Below, piece after piece: positions 36,792 through 45,017 of a DNA stretch of 64,000 nucleotides. The notes under the pieces were generated by a model that was not told the DNA's origin, searched no databases, and was given only the letters and a program-made list of their open reading frames with translations. The position numbers were made by a program, and so were the translations under genes. The stretch's first letter is position 1. Each line of letters starts with the position of its first letter. Source of the DNA: an uncultured bacterium (GTDB taxonomy: Bacteria > Hydrogenedentota > Hydrogenedentia > Hydrogenedentales > Hydrogenedentaceae); assembly GCA_938014335.1 (NCBI GenBank), contig CALLRP010000012.1:1-64000 (forward strand), given 5' to 3'.

Positions 36792-37955
36792 ATGGATTTA
36801 AAGACATATATTGAGAAAAAGCGGTTTCCCGAAGCGGTCTATGTAACACGACCTATGATGCCGACAGAAACAGATTATTATTCCTACCTTTCCACTATTT
36901 GGCAAACATTATGGCTTACTAACGAAGCCTACTGGCATCAAAAGTTTACGGAAGCATTAAAGAAGTATTTAAATGTGCCAGAATTGGTTCTGTTTTGTAA
37001 TGGGACCCTAGCATTGCTGATAGCATTGAAGATATTAGATATAAAAGAAGGGGAGGTTATCACAACCCCGTTTACTTTTCCTGCAACTCCACATATTATT
37101 TGCTGGAACGGTTTGACCCCTGTATTCTGTGATATTCAAGAAGGGGGGTATAATTTAGACCCGCGAAAAGTAGAGGAACTTATAACGCCAAGAACGAAAG
37201 CGATTATGCCCGTCCATGTTTATGGAATACCTTGTGATGTGGATGCCTTTTCCGCATTATCACACAAATATGCTCTTCCCATAATATATGATTCGGCTCA
37301 TACATTTGGATGTAAGTATCGAGGGCATTCATTATGTTCCTATGGAGACCTATCTGTATTAAGTTTCCATGCAACAAAATTATTTACCACAGCAGAGGGA
37401 GGGGCACTAATCTGTCATAAACCGGAACAGGCAAAACGGGCGTATTATATGAAAAATTTTGGTATTGCAGATGAAGAAACGGTGGTGGGTGTGGGAATAA
37501 ACGGGAAGATGAATGAACTCTCCTCTGCATTTGGTTTTGCCTCCTTAACGAAAGTGGATGAGGAAATAAAGAAAAGAAAAGAAATTTACAAATTATACTG
37601 CGAAGGGCTTAAGGATTGTAAAGGGATACAAAATGTTGCTGAGCCAAAAGATTGTGATTGGAATTACGCTTATTTCCCTATTGAAGTGGATAGGGAGAAA
37701 TATGGAATTACGCGAGATATTTTATTTAAAAGATTACGAGAATGTAATGTCATTGCAAGAAAGTATTTTTATCCTTTATGCAATCGTATCCCTTATTATG
37801 CGGAGAGGGAAGACATTCCTAAAGTTCCAACTCCTATTGCGGAAAAAACAGCGGAACGAATTTTGTGTTTGCCTATGTATGGGAGTTTACCCTATGAACA
37901 TGTTATAAAGATTTGTGAGATGATAAAAACCTTTCCAGAGTGGTGTGAGGAATGA
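36792..37955 (+). CDS. DegT/DnrJ/EryC1/StrS aminotransferase
   Basis: This PLP enzyme aminates keto-sugar nucleotides used in surface glycans. The 387-residue protein shows FCNGTLALLIALK (about 70-82), TPFTFPATPH, MPVHVYGIPCD, YDSAHTFGC (PLP-binding Asp) and the Schiff-base Lys in SFHATKLFTTAEGG (about K197). AGGTG lies 10 nt before the ATG. It overlaps the next gene by 4 bp (ATGA), which makes it the first gene of the plus-strand glycan operon. The sugar substrate is not visible from the sequence. Confidence 0.92.
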   Translation: MDLKTYIEKKRFPEAVYVTRPMMPTETDYYSYLSTIWQTLWLTNEAYWHQKFTEALKKYLNVPELVLFCNGTLALLIALKILDIKEGEVITTPFTFPATPHIICWNGLTPVFCDIQEGGYNLDPRKVEELITPRTKAIMPVHVYGIPCDVDAFSALSHKYALPIIYDSAHTFGCKYRGHSLCSYGDLSVLSFHATKLFTTAEGGALICHKPEQAKRAYYMKNFGIADEETVVGVGINGKMNELSSAFGFASLTKVDEEIKKRKEIYKLYCEGLKDCKGIQNVAEPKDCDWNYAYFPIEVDREKYGITRDILFKRLRECNVIARKYFYPLCNRIPYYAEREDIPKVPTPIAEKTAERILCLPMYGSLPYEHVIKICEMIKTFPEWCEE

Positions 37956-39310
37956 GAAGAAAATCTACTTCTAAACTTAAATTACCCATCCGTGTTATGA
38001 TCTTCCCGGGAGGAACAGAAATAGGGTTAGAAATATTTCGTTCTTTATGCTATTCAAGACATATTGAATTATTTGGAGCCACGAGCCTGGAAAGGGATGC
38101 AGGTCGTACCTTATTCAAAAATTACATTACAGGATTACCGTATGTAAATGACCCTTCTTTCTTGCCCGAGTTTTGTAAGTTATTAAAAAAATTAAAAATT
38201 AATTTTATATTTCCTGCACATGATTCCGCAGGATTATTTTTGGCAGAGCATCAGAATGAATTGCCCTGTAAAGTTTTAATTTCTCCCCTAAAGACCTGCC
38301 AGATTTGTCGAGATAAACAAAAAACTTACCATTACTTCAACAAATTACTTCCCGTCCCACATGTATTTAAAAATTCGGATGAAGTATCCCACTTCCCTGT
38401 GTTTTTAAAACCACGAATAGGCGAAGGGTCTAAAGGGGTATTTTTAGCGGAAACGAAAAAAGAGTTAGAAGGTATATTGGAGAACAAAAAGGGCTTGCTC
38501 ATCTCGGAATATTTACCGGGAAAAGAATACACAATTGACTGTTTTACAAACTATGAGGGCAAATTAATTTTTACAGGGACACGAGAGCGAATTCGCATAT
38601 CGCATGGGATAAGTGTAGACACTCGTGTAATTGATAGTAAAAAGTTTACACCCTTTGCAGAAACAATAAATACGCACCTCCAACTGCAGGGAGCATGGTT
38701 CTTTCAGATGAAGGAACGGGAAAATGGAGAATTGGCTTTACTTGAAATTGCACCCCGAGTAAGTGGTGGGATGGGATTATTCCGTAATCGGGGAGTTAAT
38801 TTGCCTCTGCTTACTGTTTATGATGCGTTACACATTTCTGTCGAAGTCATGGAACAATCGTTCCCGAGCGAGATGCAAAGATGCTTATTTAATTACTTTA
38901 CTCAGGTTTCTATTCCATTTATAAGAAAATTGAACAAAAAGGAAAAGTATTTTTTTGACCATGTTTATATTGATTATGATGATTGTTTGGTTATAGATGG
39001 GAGATTAAACTACTTATTGCTATTATTTTTACTGCAATGCAAACAAGAAAACATCCCTGTAACTGTGCTAACTCGACATAAAGGGCCCTATAAAATTTCA
39101 TTACAATCATTTGGATTAGATAGACTCATAGATATATTTATAGAATTGTCTGAGGATGAGAAGAAATCCAATTTTATTGATGCAAAAAACCCCCTATTTA
39201 TAGATGATTCGTATCGTGAGCGAAAAGAAGTACATGATGCATTGGGAATACCGGTTTTCAGTTTAGATATGATAGAAAGTTTAATTGATTGGAGTGTGTG
39301 GTATGGATGA
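37952..39310 (+). CDS. ATP-grasp protein with C-terminal HAD-like domain
   Basis: The 452-residue protein combines two activities. The N-terminal part (about 10-320) is an ATP-grasp ligase like carbamoyl-phosphate synthase large chains: pre-ATP-grasp domain FPGGTEIGLEIFRSL, ATP loop FLKPRIGEGSKGVFLA and LLEIAPRVSGGMG with metal ligands. The C-terminal part (about 330-452) shows HAD elements: a D-x-D in YIDYDDCLV (about 339-347), a Thr in VLTRHKG and acid residues in NPLFIDDSYRE (about 415). The order suggests activation or amidation plus phosphatase action on a glycan precursor. The substrate is unknown. Confidence 0.78.
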   Translation: MRRKSTSKLKLPIRVMIFPGGTEIGLEIFRSLCYSRHIELFGATSLERDAGRTLFKNYITGLPYVNDPSFLPEFCKLLKKLKINFIFPAHDSAGLFLAEHQNELPCKVLISPLKTCQICRDKQKTYHYFNKLLPVPHVFKNSDEVSHFPVFLKPRIGEGSKGVFLAETKKELEGILENKKGLLISEYLPGKEYTIDCFTNYEGKLIFTGTRERIRISHGISVDTRVIDSKKFTPFAETINTHLQLQGAWFFQMKERENGELALLEIAPRVSGGMGLFRNRGVNLPLLTVYDALHISVEVMEQSFPSEMQRCLFNYFTQVSIPFIRKLNKKEKYFFDHVYIDYDDCLVIDGRLNYLLLLFLLQCKQENIPVTVLTRHKGPYKISLQSFGLDRLIDIFIELSEDEKKSNFIDAKNPLFIDDSYRERKEVHDALGIPVFSLDMIESLIDWSVWYG

Positions 39311-40070
39311 ACAAGAATTTATCGAGCAAGTAGGAAAAACATATACCAAAGGTTCTATGCAGGACCGTGTGATACGGGAGCTTATTGTAAGGACTATACA
39401 ACCTTACTTGACTAAAAACATGGTAGGACTTCAATTAGGATATGCGGAAGGTATAGACACAGGAATGTTGGTCCCATTATTGGCAGAACTGGATATAGTA
39501 GAAGGCAATACGGCTTTTATCTGGGAGGGTCAAAAGAAAAATTATCCCCATGTCCGTTTTATTTCTTCTCTTTTTGAAGAATTGACACTTGAAAAAACAG
39601 GTCGTCAATATGATGTAATCTTTGCAATATATGTATTGGAGCATATAAAAGAAGTGCCTTTGATTTTAGAACGGGTTCGCAGATTGTTGTTACCCGAAGG
39701 GATTCTTTATGTAGTGGTTCCTAATGCACGCGCTTTATCTCGCCAATTAGCCCGACACATGGGATTATTGGTTGAATTAACTGATTTGACACCCCATGAC
39801 TTACAACACGGACATCGGCGTATATATGACCGTGTGCAATTAAACCGGGAACTGGAACTTGCAGGATTTAAGATTATTCAACAGGGTGGTATTTTTTTAA
39901 AAATTTTAGCAGACTTCCAGTTAGACCAATTATATCGGACGGGAATATTAGGCCCCTCTCAAATTGAGGGTTTGTATCGGTTGGGATTGGAATATCCAGA
40001 CCTGTGCGGTTCTATTTTTTCCATAGGAAAGAAGTCAAAGCCGTTCTTGCAGGAAGGTAAAGAGGGTTGA
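39303..40070 (+). CDS. SAM-dependent methyltransferase of the glycan block
   Basis: From ATG 39303 (GGAG about 9 nt upstream) the product is 255 residues and overlaps the upstream gene by 8 bp. It shows a Methyltransf_23-like fold: a variant motif I VGLQLGYAEGIDTG, then DVIFAIYVLEHIKEV (about 99-113) and LLPEGILYVVVPNARAL (about 123-139). It may methylate a sugar, or a lipid carrier intermediate. The glycosyltransferase gene begins 3 bp after its stop. An upstream TTG at 39285 is less likely. Confidence 0.8.
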   Translation: MDEQEFIEQVGKTYTKGSMQDRVIRELIVRTIQPYLTKNMVGLQLGYAEGIDTGMLVPLLAELDIVEGNTAFIWEGQKKNYPHVRFISSLFEELTLEKTGRQYDVIFAIYVLEHIKEVPLILERVRRLLLPEGILYVVVPNARALSRQLARHMGLLVELTDLTPHDLQHGHRRIYDRVQLNRELELAGFKIIQQGGIFLKILADFQLDQLYRTGILGPSQIEGLYRLGLEYPDLCGSIFSIGKKSKPFLQEGKEG

Positions 40071-40073
40071 AAA

Positions 40074-41027
40074 ATGGTAGAAGAAAACAAGAAGTCAGAC
40101 ATAGAATTTTCGGTAGTAATCAGTTGTTATTATGAAGAAAAGAGCATCTGTGAATTTCACCATCGTCTCAAGGAAACATTAGAAATTACAGGTCGCTCGT
40201 ATGAAATTATTTTTGTAAATGACGGAAGTACCGATGGAACATGGGAAAAATTGAAAGAAATTTATAATGAGGATGAACGCGTTTATGCAATCATTAACCT
40301 GTATCGTAATGCAGGACAACAAGCAGGTGTAACAGCAGGAATAATGGAAGCACAAGGCAGGGCAATAATACTCATTGATAGTGATTTACAATTGGCGCCG
40401 GAAGACCTGCCTAAATTGATCGAAAAATATGATGAAGGATACGATATCGTTAGTGGGTATCGTATCCAACGGCAAGATAGCATTCTGCGAAAAATCCCAT
40501 CGAAAATTGCCAACTGGATTATGCGTAAATCTTCGGGCATGCCGTTGACCGATTTTGGTTGTACTTATAAAATCTATCGCGCCGACCTTATTCGTGCTTT
40601 TGAATACGGTCCTTATAACATTTTTCGCACAACGGATGTCGTTTCCCGTGCCGGACGATGTGTGGAAGTCCCTGTTCAACATTTTCCACGACCTTACGGA
40701 AAGTCAGGTTACACCTTCTGGCGATTATGGCAATACAACATGGATAACCTTGTGCGGATGTCTCCACGATTGTTCCAATGGATGGCTATTCTCTGCTTAT
40801 TTTTTGGTTTTCTATTTTTCATACGGATTGTCTCCGCATTTTTTTGGGATTACCGCATTATGAAAGAGATAACTCCAGGTTTTATCTTGAATGTCATTGT
40901 GTTCTCTTTACTGGTTATTATCGGGATACTTTCTATTATTGGTGAGTTTGCTATGCGTTCTTTTCTTGCCCTATACCGTATCCCTGCATTTATCATTCGC
41001 GAAAAATGGAAACGCAACGAAAAATAG
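40074..41027 (+). CDS. Family 2 glycosyltransferase with C-terminal membrane hairpin
   Basis: The 317-residue protein is a DPM1/GtrB-like GT2 that transfers a sugar to polyprenyl phosphate. It has the nucleotide site FVNDGSTDGTW (about 44-54), the metal motif DSDLQ (about 102-106), and FGCTYKIYR near residue 160. Two membrane helices at the C-terminus (about 235-258 and 270-292) anchor it. The product would be the polyprenyl-sugar used by the GT-C-type proteins encoded downstream, which is a known division of work. The following gene may overlap it by 22 bp if an upstream start is used. Confidence 0.9.
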   Translation: MVEENKKSDIEFSVVISCYYEEKSICEFHHRLKETLEITGRSYEIIFVNDGSTDGTWEKLKEIYNEDERVYAIINLYRNAGQQAGVTAGIMEAQGRAIILIDSDLQLAPEDLPKLIEKYDEGYDIVSGYRIQRQDSILRKIPSKIANWIMRKSSGMPLTDFGCTYKIYRADLIRAFEYGPYNIFRTTDVVSRAGRCVEVPVQHFPRPYGKSGYTFWRLWQYNMDNLVRMSPRLFQWMAILCLFFGFLFFIRIVSAFFWDYRIMKEITPGFILNVIVFSLLVIIGILSIIGEFAMRSFLALYRIPAFIIREKWKRNEK

Positions 41028-41077
41028 AATTTGCTACTCTTTATCATAGTTATAGTTATACAGGAAAATGTCTATTC

Positions 41078-42634
41078 ATGGAAATAGCCCTGAAACACTT
41101 CAGTAAAAAAATCAAAGTAATCTCTCTCTCGATTTTTATGGGGTTACTTCCTCTCCTCCTTCTTTTTGCATTGGAGTGTTTTCTGCGTTTTATGCAAATA
41201 TGTGAAAATCGAGATCCTCTTGTCAAAAAACATTTAGAAGGACAGACTTTTTTTGTGCCGAATCGAAGTTTTTACCAGCAATTTTTCAATATTCCCCTGC
41301 ATGAGTTTGTAAATTGGGACCACCTTGATTTTTATGTTCCAGAACGAAAAGATGAAAATACGATTCGCATATTCGTTTTTGGCGAATCTGCAATGTATGG
41401 ATTGGAATCCTCTGCCAGACAGTTAGAAGTAATGCTAAAGCAATCCTTACCTCAGAAAAAGTGGGAAGTATATAATGTATCCTGCCCGGGTATTAATTCG
41501 CATGTCCTTTACTTTCTGGCAAAAGCCTGTGCAAAATTATCCCCCGATTTTTTTATTATCTATGCGGGTAATAATGAAACCATAGGACCCTACGGAGAGC
41601 ATTCACAACTTTATAGATATCCCATATTAAGAAAAAATGGGATTATTCGATTACATACCTATTTAAAATCGCTACGAATCATCCAATTGTTAGAACAAGG
41701 TGTAGACACAAACTGGCGAGAGAAAAAACCAAGAGACTTAACACCCTTTCTACCACAACAGGGACAGGAAGAAAAAACAATAAAGTTATATGAAAAAAAC
41801 CTTAGAGATATGATACATATCGGAATTTGTGCCCATTCGCAAGTAATAGTAGGAACCTTATCTCATAATAGAAAATTTGCTAAAAAAAAGGAAGAATGGA
41901 GTTTCCTCTCTTTTGAACGGACAAAGATGAATGAATGTATTGATAAGATTTGTAAGTCGTTTTTAGAAAAAGTATCTCTGGTAGATATAGATGGGACCCT
42001 TGCACGAAAAAGTATAGATGGTGTTCCGGGGTATGAATATTTTTGTGACAATATTCACTTCACTTTTGAAGGGAATTATCGGGTTGCCCTTGAATGGTTT
42101 AATGCAATTGCACGAGCATTAAATATTTCCGTGGGTAAAGAATTACCATCAGTTAATATGGAATATTGTGCCCGCTATTTAGGGTGGAATAAAGCTACAG
42201 AACTCTGGCAAATACAAATGCAAAAGAAAGTAATTACAGATCCCATCTCACTCGAAATTCTTGAAACAAAGGAAAAAGTACTTGCAGAAGAAGTGGGAGA
42301 AAATATAGAGGAAAAGATGCTTGAGGGATACCAACTTGCATATCCACTAAATCCAAATGATGAAAAAATAAATATGCAGTTGATCGAGGGGCTAATAAAG
42401 AAGAAAATGTTTCATAAAGCTATGGAAGTAGCTCAGGAATTTCACAAAAAATTTCCGTATTCACGTATTGCCATGCGTTCATTAGGGGATGTGTATGCAT
42501 ACATCGGAAACCAAGAAAAAAGTATACAAATGTATCGCGAATGTTTAAAGCACTATCCTGATGATGAGTTAGCAAAAAATAGTTTAGAGATAATACTAAA
42601 ATACAGGAATAACACATCTGAAAAACACAAATAA
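41078..42634 (+). CDS. SGNH hydrolase-like protein with C-terminal TPR region
   Basis: An N-terminal membrane helix (about residues 15-35) is followed by an SGNH domain: FGESAMYG (nucleophile Ser in GES rather than GDS), CPGINSH (block II), IIYAGNNETIGPYG (block III, GNNE) and DNIHFTFEGNY (Asp, His). Residues after about 400 form tetratricopeptide-like helices (YQLAYPLNPNDEK, GDVYAYIGNQEKSIQMYREC). The family is seen beside export and glycan genes; function is not defined. The start at 41078 is chosen; an open frame to ATG 41006 overlaps the GT2 gene and lacks a ribosome site. The stop overlaps the next ATG (TAATG). Confidence 0.78.
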   Translation: MEIALKHFSKKIKVISLSIFMGLLPLLLLFALECFLRFMQICENRDPLVKKHLEGQTFFVPNRSFYQQFFNIPLHEFVNWDHLDFYVPERKDENTIRIFVFGESAMYGLESSARQLEVMLKQSLPQKKWEVYNVSCPGINSHVLYFLAKACAKLSPDFFIIYAGNNETIGPYGEHSQLYRYPILRKNGIIRLHTYLKSLRIIQLLEQGVDTNWREKKPRDLTPFLPQQGQEEKTIKLYEKNLRDMIHIGICAHSQVIVGTLSHNRKFAKKKEEWSFLSFERTKMNECIDKICKSFLEKVSLVDIDGTLARKSIDGVPGYEYFCDNIHFTFEGNYRVALEWFNAIARALNISVGKELPSVNMEYCARYLGWNKATELWQIQMQKKVITDPISLEILETKEKVLAEEVGENIEEKMLEGYQLAYPLNPNDEKINMQLIEGLIKKKMFHKAMEVAQEFHKKFPYSRIAMRSLGDVYAYIGNQEKSIQMYRECLKHYPDDELAKNSLEIILKYRNNTSEKHK

Positions 42635-44829
42635 TGAATGAGCATCAAGAAAAAAATCGTAAAAAGAGGCTAATAATAGATATATCTCTTTTTTTGCTTG
42701 TTGGTATTTTATCTTCATGGTTTGTGTATGAACATTTGACAGTTCGTGTGAATACTATCGGGAGAGACTATCGTTTTGAACAAGAATGGCTGGTGAGTGC
42801 TATATCAGTAGCGTGTGGTCAGGGATTTACGACCCCTACGGCTCCTTATCCTAAAAATATGCGGTTGTTTTTAGAACAAAAAACAAACTCAATGCAATTT
42901 AGAGACCTGCCTGAAGATTGGGGACGATGGCATAATAGCCCGTTTGTAAGGACACATCGCTATCTAATAATTACCATTGGCTATTTGTGGCGATTATTTG
43001 GGATTCATTGGGATGTATTAAAAATATATGCAGGGATGGCTTTTGTCATTACTGTATTAGCAACATATATCACTCTATATATGCTGGGAGGAAAAATCCC
43101 TGCGTTTATAACCGCCATCCTTGTAATGAATGCCCCTTCACTACTTTTCCTTCTGCCCTCCATCCGTGATTACTCAAAAACCACCTTTTTTATGCTATTT
43201 TTTGCCTTGTCTACAACTTTATTTTATTTCATTAATAAATGTGTTTGGAGAACTGCCATTACCTCGGCTTTATTGGGTCTTATTATCGGTATCGGTTTGG
43301 GATTCCGTCAGGATGTACTCATCCTATTTTTCGCAGGACTCGGATACATTGCAATCATAGGTGCTACATTGTTGTATCGTAAGAAAATAATTGCAAGTGT
43401 GGGATGTATTGCATTTTATTTATTCTCCTTCCTCGCAACAGGATATCCAGTATTGATAGCAATCTCTGAAGAAAAAGGGGCGGTGTCCAGCCATTCATTG
43501 GTGCAGGGGCTTGCAACCACAATAGAACAGGCTACATTAGGAGGAGAGTCTTCCTATCGGCTTGTTTATGAACCCAATGACATGCTGGTTCATTCTACAA
43601 TCGTATCCTTCGCACGACGGGCGGGATTTCAAGAACCTTTTGATAATTATCTTTCCCCTGCATATGGAACCGCAGGAAGAATGTATTTCAGGTCTGTATT
43701 AAAATATTTTCCAGCGGATATATGGGGTCGCCTTTTATCTGCATGTAGTAATGGTTTTTCTACTCTTTATAATTTTACAAAGGAACAACAACAGAACCAC
43801 CCCGAATTTAATCGCCCTTCGCCTTTTTTTCTAATTGCAGACCATTTTCATTATTTTGATATTCCCCTTGCCTATATTGGACCCTGGGTACTTTTAGGGA
43901 TAATCTTTATCATGAGTATGCAAAATCTCTGGAAGGGGCTATTTATAGCAGGGATTTTGGGCTATTTATTGGGCTATCCATCTATCTTGTTTGAGTATCG
44001 GCATGTAGTTCATTTAACACCTATTTTATATGGGATTGTAGTACTTTTTATGTATGAACTATTCAAGGGAATTTATCGGATGATTTATGATGCATATCAA
44101 AAAAAGGTATCCGTAAAAAGCATATTAATTCGTTTTCGCAATGCAACTATTGTGTTGATATTTGTTGTGTGTTCTTGTGCTTTACTCTATGCTACATTAA
44201 TCTTATGGCAACAACATCAATTAACAAAACTTATAAGTTCCTATCGCAATCTCAACTGGAAAGAAATAGGTTTTAATCCGGTTGAGAACGAAACAAATAT
44301 ATTATATCAGCCTTTACAACCTTTGCCCGCTTATGAAAAAGGAGCCGAATTGCCACCCATGGAAACACCATTTGAATTTCTACGAGCCGATTTTGAATTA
44401 ACTCGGGACATTCCTATTTATTCCCGATATGACAACACTTATTATTCGGTAGATTTTTCGGAACCCTTGAACACACTTTTTCATTTTTATGAAATGGAGG
44501 AAAATAAACCGCTTCAGATAAGTATCTATTTTCCTATTTATTCTGCATCCACCATAAAAGCGAGAAAAGAAATTGTATTTAATAATCAAGAACCCATAAT
44601 CTGGGTTCGGGGTGAATGGAAAGGTATCGAAATACCCAAAGGATTCAAAAATTCATTCCGTGGACTATATCGTGCAGATAACCCTGAAAAACAACCTTTT
44701 TTAATCACATGTGCTGTCCCCCAAAATAATATGATGAAAGGTAAATATAAACACTGGCGTTGGAGTTGGAATTTTGTCAATGTCCAAAAAAATATAGGAC
44801 GATATAAAATATATGAAGTGTCTGAATAA
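42634..44829 (+). CDS. Large polytopic GT-C-like membrane protein (first)
   Basis: The 731-residue protein has a membrane part of about ten helices (about 15-32, then many between 110 and 520) and a soluble C-terminal periplasmic domain (about 540-731) rich in beta-like and aromatic residues. The layout fits GT-C or PMT-like glycosyltransferases that use lipid-linked sugars. The first loop has IGRDYRFEQEW where the catalytic acid would be, so Asp and Glu are present. It starts on the last base of the SGNH-TPR gene stop codon. No specific family name can be given. Confidence 0.68.
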   Translation: MNEHQEKNRKKRLIIDISLFLLVGILSSWFVYEHLTVRVNTIGRDYRFEQEWLVSAISVACGQGFTTPTAPYPKNMRLFLEQKTNSMQFRDLPEDWGRWHNSPFVRTHRYLIITIGYLWRLFGIHWDVLKIYAGMAFVITVLATYITLYMLGGKIPAFITAILVMNAPSLLFLLPSIRDYSKTTFFMLFFALSTTLFYFINKCVWRTAITSALLGLIIGIGLGFRQDVLILFFAGLGYIAIIGATLLYRKKIIASVGCIAFYLFSFLATGYPVLIAISEEKGAVSSHSLVQGLATTIEQATLGGESSYRLVYEPNDMLVHSTIVSFARRAGFQEPFDNYLSPAYGTAGRMYFRSVLKYFPADIWGRLLSACSNGFSTLYNFTKEQQQNHPEFNRPSPFFLIADHFHYFDIPLAYIGPWVLLGIIFIMSMQNLWKGLFIAGILGYLLGYPSILFEYRHVVHLTPILYGIVVLFMYELFKGIYRMIYDAYQKKVSVKSILIRFRNATIVLIFVVCSCALLYATLILWQQHQLTKLISSYRNLNWKEIGFNPVENETNILYQPLQPLPAYEKGAELPPMETPFEFLRADFELTRDIPIYSRYDNTYYSVDFSEPLNTLFHFYEMEENKPLQISIYFPIYSASTIKARKEIVFNNQEPIIWVRGEWKGIEIPKGFKNSFRGLYRADNPEKQPFLITCAVPQNNMMKGKYKHWRWSWNFVNVQKNIGRYKIYEVSE

Positions 44830-44880
44830 ATCTTTATTTTACATTGAATATTAAAAAATAATAGATTAAATATTAATAAA

Positions 44881-44897
44881 AAACCCCCATCGGGTTT
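44881..44897. repeat. Short hairpin between GT-C-like genes
   Basis: AAACCC (44881-44886) and GGGTTT (44892-44897) form a 6-bp stem with a 5-nt loop. Read on the minus strand it is followed by T-rich sequence (TTTATTAATA), resembling a terminator; on the plus strand it is not. The rest of the 188-bp gap (44830-45017) is AT-rich with nothing clear. Confidence 0.35.
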
Positions 44898-45017
44898 AAT
44901 ATCATAGCCCCCAACAGAAACGGGGAGAAATGAGAAAAAAAGAAAATTAACAATGAAGTAGTTTAATTTATTATAAAAAACTTTCTTGTATAAAAAAGAT
45001 TTATTCAGAGGTTTTAT

